64,000 nucleotides of DNA from the NCBI GenBank assembly GCA_020638035.1, contig JACKJI010000008.1, forward strand, positions 1 to 64,000, read 5' to 3'. Positions 1 to 8,972 of the stretch are shown here, piece after piece (position 1 is the first letter of the stretch; each line of letters opens with the position of its first letter). The DNA comes from Hyphomicrobiaceae bacterium. Its GTDB lineage: Bacteria; Pseudomonadota; Alphaproteobacteria; Rhizobiales; Hyphomicrobiaceae. A program made the position numbers and the translations under genes. The notes beneath the pieces were generated by a model, which saw only the letters and a program-made list of their open reading frames with translations, was not told the DNA's origin and made no database searches.

Positions 1-413
1 GCGCGAACCCAGGAGAACTGCGTGCCGGTGTATGGGTGTTCCTTCTCGTTGACGAACAGCTCCCTGGTGTAGTCGGGGCCTTCGCCGAGCTGCTGCCAAT
101 TGACGACATTGGTGTAGCGGCCGAAGTTGCGCGCGTAAGGCGGTTTGAATTTCTCGTAGTCGCCTTCGTCAAGCACGTATGTGTCGGGTGCAAGTTTGCC
201 GTGACGGGGATGCTCGTACGGCCATTCGCTGCTCTTCAGTGTCTCAGTCGTGACGACATGATGGCCCGCCTCGAGCAGAAGGACATCGAGGCCCTTGGCG
301 GTGAGCACGTTGACGGCCATGCCGCCAGCGGCGCCCGAGCCGACGACGACGACATCATAGACTTTTGCCAGATCAACCGTCGCGGGATCGGGAAATTTCG
401 GAGCCTGCTCCAT
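1..413 (-). CDS. GMC family oxidoreductase, N-terminal part (runs off the window)
   Basis: The reverse strand from the ATG at 413 reads without a stop to the window edge (about 137 residues). The protein begins MEQAPKFPDP and then has an FAD-binding Rossmann start, YDVVVVGSGAAGG at about residues 19-31, followed by LLLEAG about 15 residues later, the usual acidic end of the ADP-binding fold. This is the N-terminus of a glucose-methanol-choline type flavoprotein oxidoreductase (choline-dehydrogenase or gluconate-dehydrogenase-like). No signal peptide is visible. The catalytic C-terminal domain lies outside the window, so the substrate cannot be assigned. It is probably monocistronic here: the next gene on the same strand ends 255 bases upstream behind a strong hairpin. 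Confidence 0.85.
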   Translation of the reverse strand, partial: MEQAPKFPDPATVDLAKVYDVVVVGSGAAGGMAVNVLTAKGLDVLLLEAGHHVVTTETLKSSEWPYEHPRHGKLAPDTYVLDEGDYEKFKPPYARNFGRYTNVVNWQQLGEGPDYTRELFVNEKEHPYTGTQFSWVR

Positions 414-613
414 CCGCGCCGCCTTGCTCCCTCGTGTGTTGCAACGTCGTCGTGAGCGCGGCATCTGCTGCGCCGAACCGGCCGGCGTCGTGTGGGCGAC
501 GGTTCGGGTCATCGAAACTCGCCGTGGCGAGGGTAGCCAAGGCCGCCGCCGGATGCCATTCGACAATTGCCGCCGGGCCGACGGATTGCCGCGGCGTGAG
601 CCCTGCAAGACAC

Positions 614-641
614 GAGGGGCGCCCACGGCGGGGCGCCCCTC
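614..641 (-). terminator. Perfect 11-bp GC-rich hairpin, likely terminator of the repeat-protein gene
   Basis: GAGGGGCGCCC at 614-624 pairs perfectly with GGGCGCCCCTC at 631-641 around a six-base loop. It lies 28 bases beyond the stop of the minus-strand gene that ends at 669 and before the GMC gene starts at 413. There is no T-run on the minus side, so strict intrinsic termination is uncertain. Confidence 0.55.
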
Positions 642-668
642 TTGATCATGCCGCGTCTCAAACCGGGT

Positions 669-2180
669 TCAGCGGCCGCGGTAGGGACCGTGCTTCAGGC
701 CCTGGATCTCGATCGTTCCCGGTCCCGCAAGGCTCAGCTGAGATCGATACTTGAACGTGATGCTGTCGATGAAGCGGTCGCGGCCCTGCAGGTCGAAGGG
801 CTTGGAGACCTCGCCGTTGCGGATCGTCCCTGAAAGTGGAACATTTTCGATGGAGCCGTTTCCGTACTTGATCTGCATGTCGTAGAAGCGGACGTTCGGT
901 CCGTTCACGAGGATGCGAATGGCGCGGAAGGTACCCATGTCGCGGCCGACGCGGAAGACATCGGTATCGGCCTTCAGGATCGCGGCACGCTGACGGCCGA
1001 GCGTGACCCATTCTTCTCGGACCCCATGGCCCTGTGGACCCCACCCGCGGCGGCGGCGGCCCTCGTCTTCCTTCGCCAGCAAGATCATTGTCGCATCGCG
1101 TTCGCCTCGGGCCAGACGGGCGCGGACCGTGACCTTGCGAATAAAGCGGCGCTCACCCTGCAAGTCGATTGTCTCCGACAGCTCGCCATCGTTGAGCTTG
1201 TCGCGAACCCGGGCCTGCTGGACCTCGCCATTGCCAAAGACGATGGTTGCTTCGCGGATGAAGATGTCACCCTCTTCGGCCAGGAAGCGCAACTCGCTGA
1301 AGCGGCCCTCGTCGCGACCCACGTCGAACTCGACGATGCCGTCGTCGGTGCGGCGCGTGATGCGCTGCTTGTCGATCGGCTTGAAGTCGCCAAGATCGGG
1401 GCCGCGGCGGCGCAAGCTCTTCTCGCCCATGAGGACGAGGGTCGCGGCGCGGTCGCCTCGGGCCGGGCGGGCTTGGACCAGGATTCTATCGATGCCGCGG
1501 CGCTCGCCATCGAGATCGATGATGCGGCTCAACTGGCCGTCATCGAGGCGATCATCAAGCGTGGTACGCTGAGTCTCGCCATTGGCGAATGTGATGCGCA
1601 CGTCCTCGATGCGGATGTCGCCGTCCTTAGCCTGGAACCTCAATTTCGAGAAAGCTCCCTCGCGAGCGCCAATGGAGAAGGACACGGCGTCGCGTGAGCG
1701 GCGAAAGATCTGCTGTGTTTCGATGATCTCGAAGCGGCCGGCAGCGACCTCGGGCGGGCGCCGGTCGTGGCGAAGCTCGCCATAGACGCGGACCAAGGCG
1801 CGACCCCGGAAATCAGGCCGGGCGCGATAGGTCATCTCAATTCGCTTCAGGTAGCTGCGCTCGCCGCGAAGATCGATGGGCAGCGCCTCCTGGCCAGCGC
1901 GCAGCTCGCGCTCGACGCGAAATTCCTCTGCGTAGCCGTTCTGATAGATGAGGCGCAGAGACATCATATAGACGTCATTGCGGTCCGCTTCGATGCGCAA
2001 CTGCGAAAAGCGAACGCCCTCACGCGCCACGTCGATCGCGTCACGGTCGATGCGAAAACCAACCTCTTGCTCACCGAGCAGCACCCAGTCGCGATCCCGC
2101 GGGCCGCGCTGCGCCGATGCCGGCAGAGCCAAAGCCAGAGCCAGTGTCGCAAGCATTATGGTCTTGAAATAGCCCAGCAC
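669..2180 (-). CDS. Exported protein with four tandem ~110-residue beta-rich repeats
   Basis: 503 residues from a GTG at 2180, chosen because GGAGGAA lies about seven bases upstream and a clean signal peptide follows (residues ~1-24, ending ALPASAQ). The frame stays open upstream to 2342 but that part has no export signal. The mature protein has four copies of a ~110-residue unit with the shared pattern FS-LRF/I...GDI-I-D-I-F-NGE, then LDDGQLS-IDL-GERR-IDRI and a closing V/L-GEK-like strand. I do not recognise a catalytic motif. The repeat resembles small secreted DUF2541-like proteins, but that is a recollection and not a search result. Likely periplasmic or extracellular and possibly a binding or structural protein. 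It is the last of three paralogous minus-strand genes. Confidence 0.75.
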   Translation of the reverse strand: MLGYFKTIMLATLALALALPASAQRGPRDRDWVLLGEQEVGFRIDRDAIDVAREGVRFSQLRIEADRNDVYMMSLRLIYQNGYAEEFRVERELRAGQEALPIDLRGERSYLKRIEMTYRARPDFRGRALVRVYGELRHDRRPPEVAAGRFEIIETQQIFRRSRDAVSFSIGAREGAFSKLRFQAKDGDIRIEDVRITFANGETQRTTLDDRLDDGQLSRIIDLDGERRGIDRILVQARPARGDRAATLVLMGEKSLRRRGPDLGDFKPIDKQRITRRTDDGIVEFDVGRDEGRFSELRFLAEEGDIFIREATIVFGNGEVQQARVRDKLNDGELSETIDLQGERRFIRKVTVRARLARGERDATMILLAKEDEGRRRRGWGPQGHGVREEWVTLGRQRAAILKADTDVFRVGRDMGTFRAIRILVNGPNVRFYDMQIKYGNGSIENVPLSGTIRNGEVSKPFDLQGRDRFIDSITFKYRSQLSLAGPGTIEIQGLKHGPYRGR

Positions 2181-2491
2181 GTTCGTATTCCTCCAAGATA
2201 GGGATGATAACCGCGACGGCAGAACTAGGTTCCCGGGCGATGCGATCATCTGACGTGGAGAGTTCGGAGCACCATTGTTCCTTTTCCGGTCCACGGTGGC
2301 GATCCGGCTCTCAGCGGGGGTTGTAACAATGCCGATGGACACTTGGCACGAACCTTCCCCGGCGGCACGCTAGCGCCAGGAGGCGTCTTAAAAAAGACGA
2401 TTATTCGACAAGACGGCGAATCTGGTCGTCGAAAACCGGTGAAATCCGAAGCAGAACAGGGCAACGGCGCGGACGCGCGGTGCGGCCTGTA
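2181..2491. other. 311-base gap between two repeat-protein genes
   Basis: It holds the Shine-Dalgarno of the downstream gene near 2190 and a small 16-base palindrome at 2394-2409 (CGTCTT, AAAA loop, AAGACG). No convincing gene is seen. Confidence 0.5.
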
Positions 2492-3004
2492 TCAGCGCGT
2501 AGCGGCACGCGTGGCCGTCTCATTGGACCGCTGCGGGGGAGGCGGTACGATGATGTCCGGCACGAACAGCGCGTGGAGCGTCATGCGGCCGGACCGGCCG
2601 GTCGTATTCGAAATGAGCGAGACACGGGCGACGGGTCGCCTCGAGCCGTCGAGCCGGATCGATCTGCCGTGACTATCGGGTTTGAGGACAGTGAAAGCGT
2701 TATCGATCAGCGGCTCACCGCCCTCGAACGTGATCTCGGCGCGGGCGATCTCCACTGTCCCGCGGTCGGATTCGATGCGGAAGGCACGGAAGTGGCCCGA
2801 ATAGTTTGTGAGATCGAAGGAGTAGCGCAGCAGTTGCGAGGTGACGTCGCGTGTATCGATGCGCACCCACTGGGGCGTGCCGGAAGCGTGCTCGGCACCA
2901 GGCTGAGGCAGGGGAGATGTCTCCGCATGTAGATCGGCGGGGGCTGCCATGGCGGCCAGCACCAGGACCGCGACCGAGATCCATGTCGTTCGTTCACGTC
3001 CCAT
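2492..3004 (-). CDS. Small exported protein with a single repeat unit of the same family
   Basis: 170 residues from the ATG at 3004. An N-terminal signal peptide (residues ~5-28, hydrophobic VAVLVLAAMAAPADLHA) is followed by one repeat unit: GHFRAFRIESDRGTVEIARA, then FEGGEPLIDN and GRSIRLDGSRRPVARVSLIS. The order F-A-R-I / GTVEIA / FEGGE / IRLDG matches the units of the two flanking proteins, so it is a single-domain paralog. The tail is proline-rich and basic. No clear Shine-Dalgarno precedes this ATG, and the frame is open further upstream, so the start is moderately certain. Function unknown. Confidence 0.65.
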   Translation of the reverse strand: MGRERTTWISVAVLVLAAMAAPADLHAETSPLPQPGAEHASGTPQWVRIDTRDVTSQLLRYSFDLTNYSGHFRAFRIESDRGTVEIARAEITFEGGEPLIDNAFTVLKPDSHGRSIRLDGSRRPVARVSLISNTTGRSGRMTLHALFVPDIIVPPPPQRSNETATRAATR

Positions 3005-3261
3005 CGTCGTGTCGTCCACCGTCAACGTGGCTTCGCGCCCGGGATGTTGCCCGCACTGCACGCGGGCATCCTGAACGCAGGTCCCACCGAGCCTGACGAC
3101 TGGTGGTGAAGGAAAGGTTGACGTCTGGGCGATTACACTCGGCGGGAGGCGTCTTGCGCCGACCGAAACGCGTTCGGTCTGCCGCAAAGCAATTGGGAGC
3201 GGCTTGTGACGCCGCCCCCGTTCTTCAGGCTCAATCGCTGCCAAACTCAGCAGGATATCTT

Positions 3262-4566
3262 CTAACGCTTGGCCCAGATCTCAACCGTGGCGCGATCGGT
3301 GCCCTTGGCTTCCTTGTCGAAGAAGCGCGAGCGGTAGCGTGCCTCGACTTCCTTGACGATCTTGGGGCCACCGTTGATGTCGGCGGGACCCCAGCCGACG
3401 TTCGGCTCGACCTTGGCGCGGTTGGCGGGGAATTTCTGCGAGGTGCCGTCGGCGAAGAACAGCTCAACGTAGTCCAGCGTGATGTCGCGGTCCTTGGTGA
3501 CAACGCGGAACTTGCGGAAGCCCTTCTTGTGCGGCCGCACCGGCGAACGCTCGGTGTCGAAGCCGACGAAGCCGGCGGTCAATCCCGTCGTCAGGCGCAC
3601 CCAGCCATCGTTGAACAGCTCCGATTCCTCGTCGATCCACTTTTCCGAGACTTCACCCCAGATTTCGACGTTGGCGAAGGCGGTGACCCCCTCGCGCTTC
3701 TTGTAGGTGATGTCGATCGTGTCGATGAAGTGGTCGCCTTGCAGGCTCATGGCCTGAGTGCGGTGGCCGGCGGGAATCGGTCCGGCATACGGCAGGGCGA
3801 TAGGATCGCCCTTGGCGAAGCTCACCTTGATGTCGATGAGATCGATGTCATGACCGAAGACGCACAGACGGATCTTGTCGAACTTGCCGGTCTGACCACC
3901 GATCTTGAGACGATCGCGGTCATTGCCGAAGCCGACGTTGGCGCGGCGCAAGAGCAAACTTCCCTCGCCTACGCAGCGCGTCTCCGACAGGGCTTTTGTC
4001 GTCTTGATCGGCACCTTTTCGACCTCAGGCGGCGCTGAGGGCGCGGCCGGAGCGGCTGCTGCAGGCGGTGCCGCAGAAGGCTTTGCCGGCGCAGATTTCG
4101 GTTTCTCGGGCGCGGCGACCTTGCTCTGTGGCCGCTTCTCGCGGGCGGCGCGGTTGTCCTGCACACCGTAGACGAGCAGGCGGGCGCTGCGACGTGAGCC
4201 GTCCACCTTCTTGTAGGTTACGACGACCTTGTCGACAAACTTGTTGTCGCGACCCGGATCGATCTCTCGCGTGCGCTCGCCGCGGCGCAGGTCGATCTTG
4301 CGATCCTCGTTGTGGACGCTGCCGTCCGCGTAATGGACCTTGACACTGTCGATCAGAATGTCGGAGCCGCGATTGTAAATGCGCAAGGCGCCAAACGAGC
4401 CCTGTACGCGCGATGTGTTGATGGTGACCGTGTCCCCACTCAGATCGGCCTCGCTATCGGCCATGAGGACTAGATCGCCACGTTGGGCATAGGCATCGCC
4501 TGCGCCAATCGCGACGACGGTGAACATGAAGGCCGCGAGCGCGGACGCAAGCCACCTGAAGACCAT
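3262..4566 (-). CDS. Exported repeat-family protein with a Pro/Ala-rich linker
   Basis: 434 residues from the ATG at 4566, preceded by GAGGGAG. A signal peptide covers residues ~1-27 (cleavage after GDAYAQ). One repeat unit follows (FGALRIYNRGSDILIDSVKV, YADGSV, IDPGRDNKFVDKVVVTYKK), then a low-complexity K/P/A linker at about residues 130-180, and two further units (DKIRLCVFGHDIDLIDIKVS and FRKFRVVTKDRDITLDYVEL). It is the upstream member of the three-gene paralog set and shares its promoter region with the divergent FAD oxidase gene at 4759. Function unknown; the repeat suggests a secreted beta-sandwich binding module. Confidence 0.72.
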   Translation of the reverse strand: MVFRWLASALAAFMFTVVAIGAGDAYAQRGDLVLMADSEADLSGDTVTINTSRVQGSFGALRIYNRGSDILIDSVKVHYADGSVHNEDRKIDLRRGERTREIDPGRDNKFVDKVVVTYKKVDGSRRSARLLVYGVQDNRAAREKRPQSKVAAPEKPKSAPAKPSAAPPAAAAPAAPSAPPEVEKVPIKTTKALSETRCVGEGSLLLRRANVGFGNDRDRLKIGGQTGKFDKIRLCVFGHDIDLIDIKVSFAKGDPIALPYAGPIPAGHRTQAMSLQGDHFIDTIDITYKKREGVTAFANVEIWGEVSEKWIDEESELFNDGWVRLTTGLTAGFVGFDTERSPVRPHKKGFRKFRVVTKDRDITLDYVELFFADGTSQKFPANRAKVEPNVGWGPADINGGPKIVKEVEARYRSRFFDKEAKGTDRATVEIWAKR

Positions 4567-4758
4567 GATGAACTCCCTCGATTTGGGGTACGCTTGACCC
4601 GTTCTTTCTAGTTCAACTCCGAGATCGTAAGAATGCGGTGCTGTTCGCGGCGGGCAGATGGCTGTTGTTGGAGATGCAATTCGGCAACAGTGGATGGCGG
4701 GCATTCGCTTGACGTCGAATAATCTCCTGAGATGCGTCTGCGATAGGCGAGGGGTGCC

Positions 4759-6153
4759 ATGAGCATAGGTGTGCAGCGGTCCGTCGATACAGTGATCGAC
4801 ATCTTGAAGCAGCGACTTGCCTCTCGTGTCGAAACCGGGATGGAGCTACGCCGGCAACACGCCAATACGGTGACATGGCTCGACAACGAACCGCCCGATG
4901 CGGTGGTGTTCGGCCAGTCGAGCGAGGAGGTCGCGCTTGTCGTCCAAGTCGCCGGCGAATACCGCGTGCCGGTGATCGCGTTCGGCGGTGGTACCTCGCT
5001 CGAAGGGCAGGTGAACGCGCCGCGGGGTGGCATTTCGCTCGATCTTTCGCGTATGACGCGGATCGTTGCTGTGCATGCTGACGATCTTGATGCGACTGTC
5101 GAGGCGGGCGTAACACGCGTGCAGCTCAACCAGTATCTGCGTGACACGGGCTTGTTCTTTCCCGTCGATCCAGGCGCGGAGACGGCAACGTTCGGGGGGA
5201 TGGCGGCGACGCGGGCCTCCGGCACCAATGCTATGCGTTACGGGACGATGCGCGACAATGTCGTGTCGGTTACGGCGGTCATGGCGGACGGCCGTGTGCT
5301 CAGGACGGGCGGGCGGGCGCGCAAATCGTCGGCGGGCTACGATCTGACGCGGTTGCTCGTCGGGTCGGAAGGGACGCTCGGCATCATCACCGAGCTGACG
5401 GTGCGTCTCTACGGCATTCCCGAGGTGACGATCGTCGCCGTAGCGCCGTTCGCGCGGGTGGCGGATGCGGCGACGACAACGATGCAGGCTATGCAACTTG
5501 GTGGGCTCGGTCTTGCGCGCATCGAGCTGCTCGACCGGCTGCAGATCGAAGCCGTCAACACCTATTCGAAGCTTGCTCTGGCATGCACGCCGACGCTGTT
5601 CGTGGAATTTCACGGGACGGCGGCAGGTCTCGCTGACCAGGTCGAAACATTCCGGGAGATCGCCGACGGAAACGGGGCGCTCGGCTTCGTGACGGCTGCG
5701 AGTGAGGAGGAGCGCCGGCGACTGTGGAAAGCCCGGCACGATGCCTACTGGGCGACGCGGGCGGCATGGCCGGGGCGACTGGCCCTGGCCACCGACGTGT
5801 GCGTACCTATCTCCCGTCTGGCGGAATGCATCGCCGAGACGGAGGCGGACATTGAACGCTTCGGACTGATTTCGCCGATTGTTGGTCATGTCGGTGATGG
5901 TAATTTCCATGCGACGCCGGTGATCGATCCGCATGACGCGGCAGAGCGACAGGCGCTCGAAGAGTTCCTCGCGCGGCTGGCGGCACGGGCGATCGCCATG
6001 GAGGGGACATGCACAGGTGAGCATGGGATCGGCCAGGGCAAGATGCGCTATCTCGAGAAGGAGTTCGGCGCAGAAGGTCTCGATGCGATGCGTGCCTTGA
6101 AGGCGGCGTTCGATCCTCACGGCATCCTCAATCCCGGTAAGATCGTCGCCTGA
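4759..6153 (+). CDS. FAD-binding D-lactate dehydrogenase-type oxidoreductase (GlcD/DLD family)
   Basis: 464 residues, the usual length for the D-lactate dehydrogenase (cytochrome)/glycolate oxidase GlcD family. The N-terminal PCMH-type FAD domain is seen at about residues 45-230 with FGGGTSLEGQ and PGAETATFGGMAATRASGT. The C-terminal FAD-oxidase domain carries GHVGDGNFHATPVID at about 377-391 and GTCTGEHGIGQGKM near 415-428, the flavin/metal motifs of this family. The reaction is expected to be oxidation of D-lactate or another 2-hydroxyacid to the 2-keto acid with electrons passed to cytochrome c or quinone. It is transcribed away from the repeat-protein genes with a 192-base divergent gap and appears to be alone. 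D-lactate versus another 2-hydroxyacid cannot be settled by reading. Confidence 0.88.
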   Translation: MSIGVQRSVDTVIDILKQRLASRVETGMELRRQHANTVTWLDNEPPDAVVFGQSSEEVALVVQVAGEYRVPVIAFGGGTSLEGQVNAPRGGISLDLSRMTRIVAVHADDLDATVEAGVTRVQLNQYLRDTGLFFPVDPGAETATFGGMAATRASGTNAMRYGTMRDNVVSVTAVMADGRVLRTGGRARKSSAGYDLTRLLVGSEGTLGIITELTVRLYGIPEVTIVAVAPFARVADAATTTMQAMQLGGLGLARIELLDRLQIEAVNTYSKLALACTPTLFVEFHGTAAGLADQVETFREIADGNGALGFVTAASEEERRRLWKARHDAYWATRAAWPGRLALATDVCVPISRLAECIAETEADIERFGLISPIVGHVGDGNFHATPVIDPHDAAERQALEEFLARLAARAIAMEGTCTGEHGIGQGKMRYLEKEFGAEGLDAMRALKAAFDPHGILNPGKIVA

Positions 6154-6422
6154 CGGCTTGGCAATCGCTTCAGATTCACAGTTCGGCGCAGAACAGCAGA
6201 CTTGCCGAAAAATAAATCATCGTGCCGAAACGAGATCGTGTGCGCCCGAACCTCCCCCCTGTTTCTGCGCCATTTCTCCCTATTCAAACGCCATTTTTCG
6301 CAAACACCCGCAAAATGCGCAGGGTCCGTACAATTGTTGCAATCGATCTAAGCCTTTTGCAGCGCCTGTTCGGCTAGTCTCAGGCTGAGAAGGGCAAATG
6401 TCGAATTACAAGGCAAGATGAA

Positions 6423-8741
6423 ATGAGCGACATCAACGGAACAGCGGGCGACGACCGGCTGGTGGGAACGTCAGGCGCCGATGTGATCGATGGGGGCGCT
6501 GGCAAGGACCGGCTGAACGGTGGTGATGGAGACGACGTTGTCTTTGGCGGCGACGGCAACGACTACGTTTATGGCGATGCCGGAAATGACAAGCTGTACG
6601 GAGGCTCGGGCAACGACGCGGTCGTCGGCGATGCGGGCAACGATGAGATCTACGGCGAGGATGGCAACGACGGCATCTTCGGTGGTGGCGGCAACGACTA
6701 CATCTCAGGTGGCTCCGGCGTCGACACGATCTACGGTGACGGCGGAAACGACATCATCGATGGCGGTGAAGACGGCGACAAGCTCTATGGCGGCTCCGGC
6801 GACGATAAGATCTACGGCGGTAACGGCGACGACATCATCGATGGCGGCGCGGGGAATGATACCCTCGTCTACGTGGCCGGTACGGGGAACGACACGATCA
6901 CAGGCGGTGTAGGATACGACACTGTCGAGCTTGTGGTTTCGAGTGCTGACCTGCCGCTCCTCGCCGAGGATCTGGCGCGGTTCGCCATATGGCTCGATGC
7001 CCGAACTGCAGCAGCGAACGGCGATCTGGCTAGTCAGGCCTCGTCGGACAGCTTTACGTTCAATTCCCTGGACCTCACGGTCTCTAACGTTGAAGCTCTG
7101 TCGCTGGTCGTCGACGGGCAGGAGGTCGACTGGCGTGCCCCGGTCAATGCTGCGCCCACGATGGCATCGGTCCAGCTTCTCAGCGTTGATGAAGACCATT
7201 CGGTGAAGGGCTCGGTCGGAGCGTTTGATTCCGATGGCAACACCCTCAACCACGTGGTCACGTCAGGTCCGGCAAATGGCGCGCTGACAATCGATCCCAA
7301 GACAGGCGATTTCGTCTACACGCCGGCGGAGAACTTCTCTGGCACCGACAGCTTCGAAGTCGAGGTAACCGACGGGAACGGTGGCAGCGTGCGTCAGGTG
7401 GTGACGGTGGAGGTCAACGCCGTGGCGGACACTCCGAACCTCACAACGTCGGATGTGTCTGTCGTGCTCGGTGGCCAGACGATCGTGGCTGACGGGACAT
7501 CTACGGTAATCTACGGAACCATCGGCTCAGACGTCATCGTGGGCACCGATGGCGATGATATTCTTTATTCCAGCGCGCCGGCGGATGCGACGTACGAGGT
7601 GCCTCTCGACATCAAGGCAAGCCTCGGCGATCTCGACGGCTCGGAGAACCTCACGATCATCGTCTCGGGGGTGCCGGAAGGTGCGACACTGTCCGCTGGC
7701 CAGCAAATTGGGGAGGGTCAGTGGCAGCTCTCGGCCGCCGATGTCGAGGGCCTGACGATGACGCTTCCAAGCCCGACGGATACGACATTGACCGTGACGG
7801 CCACGGCGTCGGAGCCGAATGGCTCGTCGGCGTCGACCAGCTCAGTCATCGAGGTGACGTTCGAAGCAGCCGGCAGCGACGGCATCGAAGGTGGTGATGT
7901 CGTGGACATCCTGCGCGGTGGCGGCGGCGACGATGTGATGTACGGCGGCGACGGCTTTGACTACGTCGATTATTCGACGGCCGACAACGGTGTCCATGTG
8001 TCGCTCGCGGACGGCGTTGCCTCCGGCGATGGCAACGACAGCTTCACCAACATCGAGGGCATCATCGGCTCTGGCTACTCCGACACGCTGATCGGTGATG
8101 GCGGCAATAACATCATTTACGATGGGGCCGGCTCTGATTCGGTGTCGGCCGGTGCAGGCGACGACATCATCGTCGCTACGGCCGACGGAGATCACGATCA
8201 CTACAGGGGCGGTTCCGGCATCGATATCGTCGACTATTCGAATGCGCAAGGTGCCATCACTGTCGACCTTGGCAATGGTCTGGTGCGCGGGGCGTCAGGC
8301 AAGGACAACCTGTACGACATCGAGGGCGTCATTGGCGGGTCGGGCAACGATACGCTGCTCGGCGGCAATGATGCCGACATACTCAATGGCGGAGCCGGTG
8401 ACGACACTCTGAGGGGCGGCCGCGGCGCGGATTTGTTGACCGGCGGCGAGGGTAGCGACACCTTCGAATTCGCGCGCAGCGACCTCGTCTCTGGCAAGAA
8501 CTACTACGGCTACGACACCATCACCGATTTCGGTGCAGGAGACCGTCTCGACTTCACCGGGCTCGAATCGGGCGGCCAGGACATCGACGCAGACGATGTC
8601 AGGGTGACGGACACCGAGTTCGGCACCATGGTTGCAGTCGATATGGGCGGCAAATATGGCTATGTCGATGTCGTCATGCTGGAGGGTGTCCATGGCGTCG
8701 GCGTGGACGATCTTATCAGCAGCGGGCAGCTTATTGTTTAA
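6423..8741 (+). CDS. RTX calcium-binding protein with Ig/cadherin-like domains, type I secretion substrate
   Basis: 772 residues, very acidic, no signal peptide. Residues ~5-165 are a block of GGxGxDxI/L calcium-binding nonapeptides (for example YGGSGDDKIYGGNGDD). A cadherin-like module (DEDHSVKGSVGAFDSDGNT, then FSGTDSFEVEVTDGNGG) lies at ~255-335 and a second Ig-like module at ~395-480. A second RTX block runs ~480-685, followed by a serralysin-type C-terminal region (DTITDFGAGDRLDF) and a hydrophobic tail ending GQLIV, typical of uncleaved C-terminal type I secretion signals. No protease, lipase or other catalytic domain is evident, so a surface-layer, adhesin or matrix role is the simplest inference. 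The following genes encode an ABC exporter and an adaptor, presumably its secretion machine. A strong terminator separates it from them. Confidence 0.9.
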   Translation: MSDINGTAGDDRLVGTSGADVIDGGAGKDRLNGGDGDDVVFGGDGNDYVYGDAGNDKLYGGSGNDAVVGDAGNDEIYGEDGNDGIFGGGGNDYISGGSGVDTIYGDGGNDIIDGGEDGDKLYGGSGDDKIYGGNGDDIIDGGAGNDTLVYVAGTGNDTITGGVGYDTVELVVSSADLPLLAEDLARFAIWLDARTAAANGDLASQASSDSFTFNSLDLTVSNVEALSLVVDGQEVDWRAPVNAAPTMASVQLLSVDEDHSVKGSVGAFDSDGNTLNHVVTSGPANGALTIDPKTGDFVYTPAENFSGTDSFEVEVTDGNGGSVRQVVTVEVNAVADTPNLTTSDVSVVLGGQTIVADGTSTVIYGTIGSDVIVGTDGDDILYSSAPADATYEVPLDIKASLGDLDGSENLTIIVSGVPEGATLSAGQQIGEGQWQLSAADVEGLTMTLPSPTDTTLTVTATASEPNGSSASTSSVIEVTFEAAGSDGIEGGDVVDILRGGGGDDVMYGGDGFDYVDYSTADNGVHVSLADGVASGDGNDSFTNIEGIIGSGYSDTLIGDGGNNIIYDGAGSDSVSAGAGDDIIVATADGDHDHYRGGSGIDIVDYSNAQGAITVDLGNGLVRGASGKDNLYDIEGVIGGSGNDTLLGGNDADILNGGAGDDTLRGGRGADLLTGGEGSDTFEFARSDLVSGKNYYGYDTITDFGAGDRLDFTGLESGGQDIDADDVRVTDTEFGTMVAVDMGGKYGYVDVVMLEGVHGVGVDDLISSGQLIV

Positions 8742-8765
8742 CGATTTGTCAATGCGAGCGACTGT

Positions 8766-8807
8766 GCGGGATGGGTGACCTCAGGGTCCTTCATCCCGCT
8801 CTTTTTT
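8766..8807 (+). terminator. Intrinsic terminator after the RTX gene
   Basis: GCGGGATG (8766-8773) pairs with CATCCCGC (8792-8799) and is followed by TCTTTTTT to 8807. It stands 25 bases after the RTX stop codon, so the abundant RTX message can be separated from, or only partly read into, the exporter genes. Confidence 0.88.
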
Positions 8808-8972
8808 GGGGCCGGGCCTGCTGCCGTTCCATCCCATTGAAGTGGGCTGTTAGCTGTTCCTTCAGGTTGATTTGGTAACCAAAGAGGTCTTGGTAGTCCG
8901 AGGCGTCGCGGGCGCATGGGACGAGTGTGTGCGGCAGCGGGCGTGTATCCGCGGCTTGAGGGTGTGGCGTCG

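Noticed and set aside
3103..4038. A 311-codon plus-strand frame across a repeat-protein gene
   Set aside because: Composition (Ala/Val/Asp/Leu with repeated DVG/LEQ) is what the complement of the minus-strand gene gives. No recognisable protein.
4846..6120. A 424-codon open frame antisense to the FAD oxidase
   Set aside because: It is a mirror frame of a clearly conserved GC-rich gene, with no family features or ribosome-binding site of its own.
6430..6880. Short direct DNA repeats suggestive of a CRISPR or satellite array
   Set aside because: The period is 27 bases with codon-level variation, which is the nine-residue RTX calcium-binding repeat of the encoded protein.
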